A DNA stretch of 64,000 nucleotides from Eleusine coracana subsp. coracana (lineage: Eukaryota; Streptophyta; Magnoliopsida; Poales; Poaceae), in NCBI GenBank assembly GCA_032690845.1, contig CM064434.1, positions 29,905,069 through 29,969,068 on the forward strand, in the 5' to 3' direction. The position numbers were made by a program, and so were the translations under genes. Shown here in pieces: positions 9,836-21,500 of this stretch. A model generated the notes under the pieces. That model searched no databases and was not told the DNA's origin. It saw nothing but the letters and a program-made list of their open reading frames with translations. Each line of letters begins with the position of its first letter. The first letter of the stretch is position 1.

Positions 9836-10605
9836 TCCCCGACATCTAGCCTTCAACCTTTGTTGTTCATTAGGGTCCATAGGCAGCGCACCCTCAATAG
9901 AAACTTTGACTATTGCATCGCGCCAATCGGTCTGCATGTCAATATCGTCTACTAACTCCAACATCAGTCATCAAAACATCCGGTCGAGACGAAATAGTAG
10001 GTGAATCTAGGATGTGTAAGAAGACATTGGGTTGGACTTCCGACCGAGATGATCCCATCTTGGCCAACTCATCAGCCGCCTGGTTGTTACCCCGAAGGAC
10101 ATGTGTGAACTTCAATCGATCAAACTTGTCCTCGAGCTTCCTTACTTCCTGACAATAAGCACCCATATTATCATCTACACAATTCTAATCCTTGGTGACC
10201 TGATTAATGACTAAGGACAAGTAACCAAAGACGTCAAGATGCTTGATGCCGAGTGAGACAACAATGCGCAGGCCGTGCAGGAGCGCTTCATACTCCGCAG
10301 CGTTATTAGACGAGTGAAACATAACCTGAAGAACGTATTGAAGCTTCTCTCCTGTGGGTGAGATAAACACGACTCCTGCACCAGCTCCAGGTAATTGGAT
10401 AGAGCCATCGAAGTACATTTTCCTGTACCCAACATCATGTGTCGCATGAGGCATTTGAATCTCTGTCCACTCGGAAACAAAATCAGCTAGCGCATGTCCT
10501 TTAATTGTCGACCGGGCTACGAATGTAATGGTATACTGACCAAGTTCGACCACCCACTTAGCATTTTTTCCTTCAGCCTCTCGATTGTGAAGCACTATTC
10601 AGAGT
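9836..10605 (-). pseudogene. RNase H region of element B
   Basis: RNase H removes the RNA strand during reverse transcription. Catalytic positions are visible: MYFDGS near 10420, AAEYEALLHGL near 10300 and ADELAKMGS near 10050. The Asp after the third beta strand appears as LDVFGYLSL. The frame breaks near 10180 with a TAG and again near 9940. It follows RT directly, so it belonged to one polyprotein. Confidence 0.8.
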
Positions 10606-11745
10606 GCAAAGGATGTCTGGACTTCAATTGGATGAGCTTGAAAACAATGCTTCAACTTCCTGGAGGTGATCAACAATGCAACAATTTCAAGATCTGATGA
10701 TATCTTGTTTTAGAGACACTCAGGACCTCCCTAACAAAAGAGACTGGGTGTTGTACTTTTTGTATATGACCCTCTTCCTCTCGATCGACTGTCAAAACAG
10801 TACTCACAACTTGAGTTGTGGCCGATATGTGAAGTTGAAGCTTTTCTCCTGGCTCCGGAGGCACCAATACTGGAATACTGCTGAGGTGAACCTTCATCTC
10901 ATCCAATGCTGACTGTGCCTCTTCGATCCAAACAAAATCATCCTGCTTTTTAAGAAGTCTGAAAAGTGGTAACCCATTAACCCCAAGTCGGGAGATAAAG
11001 CAACTCAAGGATGCCGTACATCCGATCAGCTTCTGAACGTCCCTCTAAGAATTAGGTGGCCCCATATCAAGGAGTGCCTTGATTTTATCAGGGTTAGCCT
11101 CTATACCTTGTTTTGAAATGATGTAACCGAGTAGCTTTTTCGAAGGAACCCCAAAAACACATTTTTTAGGATTCAGCTTTATCGAGTAATGTCTCAGATT
11201 GTCAATGTTTCTGCTAGGTCAGAAAGAAGTTCTTCGACATTCCAAGTATTTACAACGATGTCATCAACATAAGCTTCTACGTTCTGACTGATCTGAGTAG
11301 CAAGGCAGCATTGAATACCTCATTGGTAAGTTGCGCCAGCGTTTTTCAGACCAAAGAGCATTGTGATGTAACAATAGGCGCCAAAGGGAGTTATAAAAGA
11401 AGTTTTGATCTGATCTTCGACTTTCAGTGGGATCTGGTGATAGCCTGAATAGGCATCCAGAAAGCATAGAAGCTCACACCCAGCCGTTGAATCTACAATC
11501 TGATCAACACGAGGTAGAGCAAAGGGGTCTTTAGGACATACCTTGTTCAGATCGGTATAATCAACACACATCCTCCATTCTTTATTCTTCTTAGGTACAA
11601 GGACTGGATTTGCTAACCAGTCGGGATGATACACTTCCTTTATAAATTTAGTATATAATAATCTAACTATCTCCTTCATGGCGTCCTTGTAGTCTTGCAC
11701 AAATCTTCTAAGCCTCTGTCGAACGGGGGTGGCCCAAGGAGGCAC
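10606..11745 (-). pseudogene. Reverse transcriptase of element B
   Basis: The fingers and palm lie at 11745-11320 in one open frame: PVLVPKKNKEWRMCVDY, then FLDAYSGYHQIPLKVEDQ and MLFGLKNAGATYQ. The active-site block reads AYVDDIVV near 11260-11283, so the two Asp of YxDD are kept, but it is in a different frame from the palm. The thumb and connection (GVNGLPLFRLLKKQDDF) lie at 11008-10670. Frameshifts near 11320 and stops near 11040-11200 show that it is dead. The sequence family is Tat. Confidence 0.87.
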
Positions 11746-12613
11746 ACTTCACTCATGCTCAATCTTTTCCCTAGGAACTCCCCGCATGTTAGATGGCTTC
11801 CATGCAAAGATGTCCCTATCTTCCTGGAGGAAAAAGAGTGAGCGCGAGTTCCTATTTCTCGTCGAGGTTGGCCCCTGCATAAGTTACCTTATCAGGGTCT
11901 TCTGGATCGAGCACAATCTCCTCGGTCTCGATGTCATCAGTCTGGATCTTGTCCTTGGTGGGCTTCTTCACATGGACCGCCGTATCGGTCAGCTCCTCCA
12001 TGTCGACTGCATTCTGTATCTCCTACCGATCGGACAACATCAACTGCTTAGTGGCCATCTCACAACTCTGTACATCACAATCTAAAGAATTCCAAAGATC
12101 AGAGTGGAGGGAGATCATTCCGTTGGAGCCTGGAATCTTGAGGGTGAGATATGGATAATGTGGAACTGCCATAAACTTAGCCATCGCCGGTTGACTGATG
12201 ATAGCATGATATGCTGAGTCAAAATCGGCCACCTGGAAGAGGATGCGCTCGGTCCTAATGTTCTCCCGGGTCCCAAAAGTAACAGGCAGACTGACTTGTC
12301 CAATAGGAACTAAAGTCTTGCCAGGCACAATCCCCTGAAAGGGCAAAGAACTTGGCTGAAGGTCATTGATTGACAGACAGAGCTCTTGAAGAGTCTTGGT
12401 GAAGATTAAGTCCAAACTGCTTCCTCCATCAATGAGTACTTTGTTGAACTTCACCTCCATCATTGTGGCAGCTAGCACCAACGGGTACCGACCTGGTTTC
12501 GGCAAATGCTTGGGATGATCTGACCGATCAAAAGTAATCGGTATTTCAGACCACCTCATGAATTTAGGCGCAGTTGGTTCCATAGAGTTATTCTCTTTGG
12601 GTGCCAAAGGCAT
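11746..12613 (-). pseudogene. Aspartic protease region of element B plus linker to RT
   Basis: The open frame 12613-12023 holds the retropepsin: VLIDGGSSLDLIF (the Tat form of the D-G motif) about 60 residues in, then FGTRENIRTERILFQVADF and AIISQPAMAKF where the flap and second loop should be. It would cleave the Gag-Pol precursor. Bases 11746-12022 are the acidic linker to RT and are broken by stops. Confidence 0.75.
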
Positions 12614-14384
12614 GCACCAATCAGCAAATCATCCATGGTTGGTTGATTCGTCCGAGGATTTTTCTGAAATTAGTCTACTGTATGGACCATGTTGTCAGAC
12701 TTCCTCTTCTTGTCCTTCTTGGAAGGCTCGGGCATGTCCGACCGCTTCTCCTTGCCTTTCCCTTGAATCTCGTCTAATGCCGACTCACCCGATGTGAATT
12801 TATCAGCGATCTCGAAGCACTCCTGAGCAGTCAACTTGAGGTCATGATTCCTTCGACCGATTTCCTGGACCAAGTCATCACTGTGTATCCCTCCTTGGAA
12901 CGCAGTGATAATCTGTTGGTCTAGAACGTTGGGGATCTCAGTCTTCTGAGCGCAAAATCGCTTGATGTAGTCACAAAGAGGTTCGTCATTCTTCTGCTTG
13001 ATCCAAGTGAGGTCGAAGTGATTTCCCAGTCGGTTGCAGGTGGCTTGGAAACCTTCAATAAGCTTCTTGTCAAGGTCTTCCCAAGAGGTGATTGACTCCT
13101 CCGGAATAGAGGTAAGCCATATCCAAACGGCGGGATCAAGGTAGACTGGAAGGTAATTTGCCATTACGTAGGTGTCAGCTCCAGCCGACCGGATCGCCGT
13201 ACTATGGAGTTGAAGCCACTCCCGAGGGTTGGTCTGACAATCATATTTTTCGATGGGGATCGGCTTGAACCCTTTTGGCCATCGAGCTATACGAAGCTTG
13301 GGGACCTAAGCCTTGATGACATCGATTTCCTCATCAGTGGGGGTTGGTGACTGCCTGCGCCGGTCTAGTTGCAGATCGATATCATCATCATGGAGACGTC
13401 GTCTGTTGCCATCATCATTATTATTGCGTCGATCCCGATCATCACATCAACATTGATCATTGCGGTTGTTTCTTGGAAGAGGGTCTTGTCGGTCTTCTCG
13501 CCGATCGTCCCGTCGGTTGTTCTGTTGGTCATCCCTCTGGTCATCAGTTCTTCGGTCAGGGCGCTCCTCCTCATAGCATCGGTTATCCTGAGCGCGTTCT
13601 TCATGGTGAGAATTGATGGTGTCTCGTCCATCACGGATACTGAGAGAATTTCTCAGATCTTCATGCCTACGCCAACCTCGTGAAGTTGCATGGCTAGAGC
13701 TTGTTACCGACTGTGATCTTTCCTTGGCAGTGTCCTAAGCTGCAGCAGCCTTGAGCATAGCCACCGCCTTCAGCATCGCAGGTGTCTAATAGTTTGCATC
13801 GGCCATTAGGGTGTCGAGCAACGTTTTAGCCCCGGTGATGTTGTTTTGAGGGGTGTCATAGACCTTGACATCATCCACTTCAATGTGTAGCCCAAGATCC
13901 AGTCGGCGCGCATGGCGTGATCCACGCAACCCTCTCGGTCGACGATGGTGACCGACCGATAGGTCATTGACTGGAGAATTATTCCCCCGTTGACCGTCTT
14001 CGGCTGGTTATTCTGTGTGGCCGTCTTCTTCATGGCCATCTTCTGGGTCATCCTCCTCGTCATCGTCCCCTGACGGATTTTCTTTAAGTCAACCATGTTG
14101 ACGGTCAGGGGATATGAGTAAGCAGATCCGACCGAGCCCTCATCAAAGGACCGGACCAATGTTGAGTCGTTCCTTGGGGATGGGTTTGCTTCATTGAATC
14201 CGAGTGGGACCAATGCGGGGATTAGATCTGATGAACTCGGTGATCGCGCCATAGAGACGGCTACGACTGAGTCGGATCGGTGGTTCTCCACACCTAAGAC
14301 TCCGTTGTCACTGACAGTGAAGTCAAGCGATCCGAAGGAGATCTTGAAGTCCAGCGAGTACTGGATGATGGGAATTTCGGCCAT
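12614..14384 (-). pseudogene. Gag of element B, with Arg/Asp-rich tract
   Basis: The ATG lies at 14384, 6 bases inside the insertion point of C, and starts MAEIPIIQYSLD. The retrotransposon gag domain is at 13260-12750 (GFKPIPIEKYD, then MANYLPVYLDPAVWIWL and SWEDLDKKLIEGFQ). Upstream at about 13620-13380 is a strongly charged Arg/Asp/Asn tract (RRDDRREDRQD). It is followed by QEIGRRNHDL and a Lys-rich tail. Stops near 13310, 13475 and 13735 and a frame change near 13165 break it. The tract makes the opposite strand look like a hydrophobic protein, which it is not. Confidence 0.78.
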
Positions 14385-14385
14385 C

Positions 14386-14390
14386 GTAGT
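14386..14390. repeat. Left target site duplication of element C
   Basis: GTAGT directly precedes the LTR start TGTTGG and is repeated exactly after the right LTR at 39364-39368. Five bases is the normal Ty3 duplication length. Joining the two flanks restores B leader sequence running into the B gag ATG. Confidence 0.93.
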
Positions 14391-15881
14391 TGTTGGCACC
14401 TCCCAAGTGCCCCTTTTATATGTAAATATCACCCCAAATAGAGTGTAATAGATACTAATTTCGGCCATTTACCTATGATATTACCTATATATTTGTATAT
14501 GCGTTGTTTTGGACCTTTATTGCAGAAACAGGTAAAATTAGCTGTTAAAGTGATGCTGGACAAGACAGGAGTCCAGAACTGATGAAAAGCACTCAAGAAG
14601 CCCAGTGCGCCGATCGGCACCAGCCCATGAGCCGATCGGCGCAACGGTATTTTGGCCCACAGAAGTGACCGAGGCCCATTCCGATGGAAGTTTATTTGAT
14701 GTTTATGGAAGTGTATCTACGCAAGACACTTGAAGATATTTGCTTAGAAGATTTATGGAACTCCAAGATCTTGACGTGCGGTACAAGACTTTATCTCAAA
14801 GGAAAAGGCCCACATGGTAGCTGTGGAAGACAGAGGAACCAACTAGGAGCAGAAACCAGAGAGAACACGACTTGCGCCAATCGGCGTAACCGACTTATTT
14901 ACTAGAAACCGAGTCCTTCATGAGTAGAACCCCTATATATACTTGTAACCCCTAGCTACGATTAGGACCCCGAGGAGGAGGTAATAGAAGGACAACAGAT
15001 TCGTGAGTTAGAGCCACCGGGGCTTGCCCCGTTAGAATAGATCTCTAGTTGAGTTTCAAGAACCATTGGTGTAAAAGTTGATTTGTCATGGTTGGCCATC
15101 TCGACGGTGATGAATCTTACTATATGTTGATGATGGTTTTGATGATTTGTCTATCTTGATTCCATAATCATGCATGTGCTTATTCTCATTGCTTAGTTCT
15201 AGGCTAAGTAAGTTGATATTATCTTAATCGGGGTGATTAGGATAGTATTCAGACATTGTATTGATTATGGTTGCTTGATGATGCCGGTAGTGTGGTTTAG
15301 CGGTGACAACACTAAACCTACGCAGCACTATTGAATAGTTGAGTAGGGTAAGATACTCGTGTGATTAAGGGTTTCCTTTCGGCAGCAATAAGTCGAGAGC
15401 CACTCAGAAAGCAGGGTGATCTTATTCATTATAGATTTTCATTGATCCATGTAATTATCCATTATGATCCTATTTAATTAGACTATCTGGTTACTATCTC
15501 ACTAGTAGATATCTAGCTACTCACTGAATAGTTTTAGCTTTGGTTTTAGCTTTAGCTTTGACTTGCAATCTAGTTCAACTTCGCTGGTGAACCGATCGGC
15601 TCAACACCTGCGTCGATCAGCTCAACAACATAGATCTGCAACAGTGCCGATCGGCGCAACAACAGAATTGTTGTCTGGGGCACCTTTGCGCTGGCCAGTC
15701 TCCCCTTCATACAACCTGAACTTGATAGTAGCCTTGATTAGATCTTTTACTGTTAACTTTGTTTAATTATTCCTAAGGTCTCAGTGGTTCGATAATACCT
15801 TGGAACACTCTAAGGGAAAAGTGCTACAACTGTACACCGTCCTCTTGCGGTATATAAGTGGGTGTGTAGTAACGACCAACA
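14391..15881 (+). repeat. 5' LTR of element C
   Basis: 1491 bases, TGTTGG to CCAACA. A TATA-like CTATATATA lies at 14933-14941. Palindromes of the type GCGCCGATCGGCGC occur at 14607-14620 and 14629-14642, with weaker forms near 14876, 15593 and 15648. Compared with the right LTR it has about 60 extra bases around the TATA box and lacks about 22 bases near 15085-15125. Confidence 0.95.
14933..14941 (+). promoter_or_regulatory. Putative TATA box of element C 5' LTR
   Basis: CTATATATA in a GC-richer setting, followed by CTTGTAACCCCTAGC. It is the best TATA candidate in the LTR. The segment holding it is deleted from the 3' LTR copy. Confidence 0.5.
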
Positions 15882-15893
15882 AGCACATTTTTT

Positions 15894-15911
15894 TGGCGCC
15901 ATTGCCAGGGA
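15894..15911 (+). promoter_or_regulatory. Primer binding site of element C, tRNA-Asp type
   Basis: TGGCGCCATTGCCAGGGA begins 12 bases after the LTR end. It differs by two bases from the usual Athila site TGGCGCCGTTGCCGGGGA. Confidence 0.85.
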
Positions 15912-16011
15912 CCATAGCTGGTTTTTAAACATTGTTTGATGTATTAGTGTTTGTTATTGTGCTTTACTTGTCTTTTTAGTATATATATGTTGTTAAGTGA
16001 AATTAACAGGT

Positions 16012-17458
16012 ATGGATGGTCCTAAGTCAAACAAACCCTCTAATTACACCAATGATCCAGAAAAGCTCTTACGCAAGAAGAGAATAGCGAAAAAGAGGAG
16101 CAAGTCACTTGGAGATTTAGCTGGAGAACCAGTTAGTGCCAGCCCTCGAGTATTATTCACAGTTGCAGATCCGAAGGCAGGAGCGATGGCAGACCAGCCC
16201 TTGGTTAATAGTTTCAAGCCTCAATCAGATAAGGTTCTCAAGATAGATTTCCAAGAAGCTCAAGATCATGCTCCTTATCAACTAGAGAGGTTCGTCGGAC
16301 TAGTGGCACAACAACCGTTCACAAGTTCGAAAGATCCCAATCAGCATCTGCAGCGCTTCCTTGAAGTCTGTAGTACATTCAAAGTAGCAGGATTGACCGG
16401 AGATCAAGCACGTGTGCGGCTGTTCCCCTTCTCTCTAGTTGGACGCCCTAAGCAATGGTTCAATAGCTTGGAAAGTGCAGTAAAGACTACATGGGAAACC
16501 TTAGCAGTTGCATTCTTAGCTAAATACTTCCCTCCTGGTAAGACTCAAGCTTTGAAGAATAAGATTCTTGGATTTATGCAGAATATTGATGAGAGCATTG
16601 GAGAAGCAAGGGAAAGATAAAATGAATATATCGATGCATGCCCTCATCATGGGCTTACAGTTGGCGAAACTGTTGAGAGATTCTACGTGGGATTGAATAC
16701 CCCCTCCCGTCAACACATAGATGCTTCAGCTGCGGGTTCATTCATGTCAAAGACTCCCACTCAAGCTAAGGAATTGATCAAGTTGCTAGTTGAAAATCAA
16801 TCATGGGATAGTGAGAGAAGTTCAAGGAACCTACAACCTTCTAAAGGAGTAGCAAAGAGCATGATTGAGAGGACTCATGAAGACTTGGTTATGGATCGCC
16901 TTGATGCTATTCAAAGAAGGTTGGACAATAATTCTCATATCCCTAAGGAAGAGTCACACGGGCTAGCAGAATCATGCTCCACTTGTGATGAGTGTGGAGA
17001 ATTCAGCCATGTGCAGAAAGATTGCCCTGGAGATGAAGATGCTAGAATATATAAAGAATAGTGGATAGAAACCCCAATATCAGCAACAAAGGAGTTCTTT
17101 CTCTCCTAGTTCATCCATGCAAAACTCTATCCCGCTTTGTCTCCAATTTCATGAGTTCTATGAAGCTCAAGAAAAGATCAACAAGGACAATCAAGCTAAA
17201 TTCAAGGAGGTTGATCGTGTTCTTGAAGGGATTAATGACAAGGTGATAGAAACTGGGAGCTTCAATGAGCAGATTTTGAAGCATACCAAGATTATGGAGC
17301 AGCAGATGGGACAGTTATCACAGGCCATTCAAGGCAACAAAGGCGTTATTCCTGGTAATACAATGTCTGCAGAGCAGTTAAAGGCAATAGCTACACGGTC
17401 AGGAAAGTAAACAGAAGATCCAGAGCACTCTGCGGGAGCAAGGAAGACCCGCGCTGAA
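16012..17458 (+). pseudogene. Gag of element C, with stops and one frameshift
   Basis: The frame starts at the ATG at 16012 (MDGPKSNKPSNYTNDPEK). The gag domain lies at about 16280-16700: HLQRFLEVCSTFKVAG, then LFPFSLVGRPKQWFN and ACPHHGLTVGETVERF. A TAA at 16618 interrupts it in frame. A CCHC knuckle (CDECGEFSHVQKDC) is at about 16987-17028. A TAG at 17059 and a frame change before 17117 follow. The second frame (17117-17410) is likely coiled coil (EAQEKINKDNQAKFKEVDRVLEGI) and ends with TAA before the protease frame. Just after it, the coding linker contains three copies of the element's palindrome. Confidence 0.85.
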
Positions 17459-18364
17459 ATGCTCACCACTGGCGCCGATCGGCGCGATGGTACTATTAGC
17501 ACCGATCGGCTCACTCATTGCGCCGATCGGCGCAAGGAAGGGATTGACCTCTCTGGACTGAAAATGGGTATGGAAACAGAGGAGCATGGCCCTACCACGT
17601 TCTTGGATACTCAACTACTGACAAAGACCGAGAGAGTGCAGCAACACGATGAGCAATTTACAAGGTTCATCGATGTTATGAAGAAGCTTTACATCAATGT
17701 CCCTTTCGTTGATGCTATTCAAGTACCTACCTATGCTAAGTACATTAAGAACATGATGCAAAACAAGAAGTCTCTAGCTTCTGAAGAGGTTGTGATGGTC
17801 ACTAAGGAACTTACGGTGGCGATCAATGATGTTGCACTTGAGAAGAAACCTGATCCTGGATCACCAAGCATCAACTGCATAATCGGAACAAGGATATTTG
17901 ATAGATGCTTGTGCGATCTTGGAGCAAGTGTAAGTGTTATGCCCCGTCATATATTCACAAGTCTCAATTTGCCTGAATTGGAGCCTACGGGTATGTGTTT
18001 GGAGTTAGCCGACCAATCTGTACGCTTCCCTGATGGATTTGCTGAGGATGTGCCTTTTCAAATTGGAAATCACATCGTCCATGTTGACTTTATTGTGCTG
18101 GATATGGATAAGAGGACGAGAACCCCGTTGATCTTAGGCAGACCCTTCTTGAGGACAACAAAGGCAAGTATTAATGTTGGGAGTGGTGAGATAAGCTTCG
18201 ATATAAGTAGAACTCCCTACTCTTTCAAATTTTGCCAAAGGGGAGAAGAGTGTCATGCTATTGATGAAGTGAAGAGGTACAAGACATCGAGGCAACGTGG
18301 CATCGAGAGTGATTGGAGGGGATGTAAGGATAGGTCGTCCGAGGTATATGAGCTATTAAGATAA
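17459..18364 (+). CDS. Athila-type aspartic protease of element C
   Basis: This open frame of 301 codons is in frame with the end of gag except for a TAA at 17408. The first part is an Athila linker (QQHDEQFTRFIDVMKKLYINVPFVDAIQ is visible as two short blocks near 17636-17719). The retropepsin active site reads CDLGASVSVMP at about 17912-17944, the Athila form of D-S/T-G-A. The second loop reads LILGRPFLRT at about 18130. It would cleave Gag. The frame ends with a TAA at 18362-18364 where Athila elements normally run into RT. The linker includes translated palindromes (GADRRDG, STDRLTH, CADRRKEG). Confidence 0.8.
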   Translation: MLTTGADRRDGTISTDRLTHCADRRKEGIDLSGLKMGMETEEHGPTTFLDTQLLTKTERVQQHDEQFTRFIDVMKKLYINVPFVDAIQVPTYAKYIKNMMQNKKSLASEEVVMVTKELTVAINDVALEKKPDPGSPSINCIIGTRIFDRCLCDLGASVSVMPRHIFTSLNLPELEPTGMCLELADQSVRFPDGFAEDVPFQIGNHIVHVDFIVLDMDKRTRTPLILGRPFLRTTKASINVGSGEISFDISRTPYSFKFCQRGEECHAIDEVKRYKTSRQRGIESDWRGCKDRSSEVYELLR

Positions 18365-18506
18365 GTGAACCTTGTAGTGTCGTGGTCTTACACCCCGCAC
18401 TGCGACACTAAGGATTGATTGCTCGCGGGGAGGCCAAGCTCCTTGACCTCTAAATAACTAGAGCGCTCTTGGGAGGCAACCCAATTGTCGGGAGATTTGG
18501 AAGTTG
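18365..18506 (+). other. Element C spacer left of element D
   Basis: Noncoding sequence with short inverted GC-rich blocks (GTGTCGTGG / CTGCGACACT) and the phrase CTTGGGAGGCAACCC, typical of the post-pol spacer of Athila-like elements. Related phrases (GGGTGGGCAACCCG, AGGGCAACCCG) occur right after D at 33680-33730. RT and integrase should have preceded this spacer but are absent. Confidence 0.65.
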
Positions 18507-18511
18507 TTTAG
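18507..18511. repeat. Left target site duplication of element D
   Basis: TTTAG precedes the LTR start TGTGGCGCC and recurs at 33666-33670 after the right LTR. Confidence 0.9.
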
Positions 18512-21500
18512 TGTGGCGCCCCTCCCGGAGGATCGAGGTCCCGACGGTGCTGATAGCGTAGACACTTGATAATACAACATTGGTCCAAATTTAAGTTGAA
18601 TATTACATTAATACGATGATTCATAGTGCAGCGGAATTAATACAAGTTCATAAATGTTTGGAAACAGCGGAAGCAAATACGTAAAGGAACTACGCTCAAT
18701 GGTACAGCCTGGTGGTGATCCATGCCCGAAGGATCATCACCCTAGCAACAAGCAACATCACTGCGGCGGCGAGTCGGACTCCCAGTGGGTGGTCCAACCC
18801 TCAAGGACTTGCATGTCCCAGGGCATCACATCTACAGGCAATTCTATTTATTCATTACCTAAAAAACACAATGGCACAAAGCCTGAGTACTAATTACTTA
18901 GCAAGACTTACCCGTCGGACATCTAGACATGCAAGGGCTCTAATAGGTGGCTTGATTAAAATGACTCACACTAAGCAACCTATTAGTTCTATCATGTTTT
19001 AATAGTCAATTTAATTGGGTTGAGACGAAATGTAACTTTAGTTGCAACAAAAGAGTAATAAAACAATAAATAAGTTAATACGACATAAGAGCAATAATAA
19101 TACTGATCGTCATCATCAATAAGCAACATAATCCATTCCATAATATTAGGTGCAACTACGCGATTGGGATGGTGACCAAGTGGTACTCATTACTGCGAGG
19201 GACAACAATTGCAATCGATTTACACCAGCTGGGAAAACCCGAGATGCACGACACATACGCACCAATTAAGGTCGTATATGGCAACCTTTCGCAAGAAAAG
19301 CACCTACACCTTAGCCCGGGTGTGGTGACGTCGAGTGGGCATGCCGTTCTGCCAACAATACTTCGTGGTCTGAACGGCCCACTCCAGCAGCAGCAGGGTC
19401 AATGACCAACACACCTTAACCGTCCTCAATGCAAGTGACCATTAATGTTACATCGGTTTACTAGTGCCCATAAGCTAGGATGCATTCGGTATTGTTCAAT
19501 ACTTGATCAAGGGGCCGACCACGGACGGGTCCTAGGTTCGACAAGGCAGGGCTGCCATAATCAGCACCCATGTGTTACTGCCAACCTACACATGCATTAT
19601 CCCTGCCCGGTCATAACATAAAATAAACCTCTTTTAATAATTCCCATTCCAGTGGTCAAGTTCATTCCTTAGTAATAATAATACCTTCGTAACGAGATTA
19701 GCAGTTACTAAGCATAGCATAACAATACCGATTCTACCAAGTTCTAAGACAATAGGATAGGTCATTTGGATATCATGCAAGGTGGGTTTCAATCAACTCC
19801 TATGACCTAATACAACAATAAGTATAGACACTAGTAAGATAAACTAGCAAAATTTTGTAAAAGGCGAATGTAAACCGGGGCTTGCCTGGATCGACCTTAG
19901 TTCTAGAAACTACCACTTCTTGTTCTTGAGGGTCAATGTCCTTATGGAAGTCTTCCTCTTGCTCCTGGTTGTCGTTACTTATATGATGGAATTGAATTAA
20001 CGGCATTATCGGAATACCGTTGAATGCAATGATATGATGAACACAAGCACAATGTGTTTTAATGTCAATTAAAATTATTTTATATTCTCGAAGCCATATG
20101 CTTCAGAGAAGTTGGGTTGTTAAAAAAGATATTAGGTATATACATCCTTTATGGAATTAAACAAGGTAAATAAGTGATGTCAACAATTAAATTAATTAGA
20201 AAGATAAATTTAGGGTTCTGGACATGTGTGATTTACTGTGGACAGAGACACTTATGAGAAATATTTTCACCAAGTTTTATCGGCAAAACATTTATAGATT
20301 ATTTACTAGAATTTCTTTAAACAAAAACACTAAATAAATTCCAGAGCACAAAATATTTCATATTTTACCAAACCAAAATTAGTGATGGTAGATAATCATG
20401 TTTTTACTAAGCATGCCAAAAATCAGGGTTTAATTCTATTCCTACAATATCAAGTGAATTATTTGGTGTTTGGACAATTAAATGAATCAATAAAAATATA
20501 TGAACAAAGGCATTGATTTATCATTTTACTAAAATAGAGCTCTAAAAGATGAACTCAATAAAATTTGTTTGGGCCAAATTGGGTTTGAATTCGATTTACT
20601 ACGGATTTTGGAAGTTTTAACATTTTGTGGGAATTTTTTCTGGTTTTTCCTGGTTTATTCACTAACACGTCAGTGACACGCGGTGACACGTCAGCACCAC
20701 ATAGGCGCCACGTCAGTGCCACGCAAGCAACAACACGGCTGCCAGACGGAGCCGGTCAGCGCCACCATGGAGCTCGTCGAGTTGGCCAAAGCTCGCTGCT
20801 TGACGCTGCAAGGGTCGGTAGCTCGCCACGAGTGCAGAAAGATGACGCGCACGTCGAGGCGGAATGGTTGGCAAGGTCGCAGAAGCGGTACATGATACCA
20901 ATTGGGTCAACGTCGATGATGTCCTCGAGGAATCGGGATGAAACTAGGAGCTCATCGGCGAGGTGGTCTCGATGATCAGCGACAATGAGCAGGATCGGGG
21001 AAAACTCAAACTGCGCGCAAAACGTTGGTCAAGCTCGGCGCCAGAGGGGTCAGGGAGTTACGTTGAGGGGGTGAGAACTTGCATGAGCAAGAGTTAGGCC
21101 GCGAGACTCGCCGCGCTTGAGGAATTTGGCCACAACATCGCCGGAGCTCAAGGGGAGAACTTCCTAGTTCTTGGCTTCAATTGGTTCGATTTAAGCAAGG
21201 AATGCCCGAGCGAAGAACATGGGAGTGGGAGAGGAGTTGTACGCAGCTGTCTGCCTGTTTGGCTCGGCTCGGGAGGTAGTGGAGCAGGTAGGGCTCAGGT
21301 TTGTGCGCAGAGCGGCAATGGTGCTCGGTGGTGTAGAAAATAGAGAGGGAGAAAATAAGGGAGCAGAGGTTGGTGGGTAAAAGGGAGCAACTTGGTTCTG
21401 GCTCAATGGTGCACCTTGACGTCACGAAGAGGGTCAATGAATGGTTGGCAGCCGGGGCAGCAATGGCGCGCGAGAATTGAAGTTTTGCCGATCGCTCTGG

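Larger units (their letters stand above)
8434..14390 (-). mobile_element. Element B: Tat/RIRE2-like Ty3 retrotransposon, left portion
   Basis: The minus strand carries gag, protease, RT, RNase H and integrase in the Ty3 order. RT wording (VDYTDLNKVCPKDPF, VDSTAGCELL, DAYSGYHQI) and the protease motif IDGGSS are typical of the Tat branch. The element is cut on the right by element C, which duplicated GTAGT, and resumes at 39369. On the left it is cut by element A in its 3' noncoding end or LTR. Nearly every domain has stops or frameshifts, so B is an old, dead copy and the host for A and C. Confidence 0.87.

Noticed and set aside
13369..13683. Plus-strand ORF that looks like a multi-pass membrane protein (Ile-rich)
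   Set aside because: It is the antisense of the Arg/Asp-rich gag tract of element B. Composition alone produces the hydrophobic reading.
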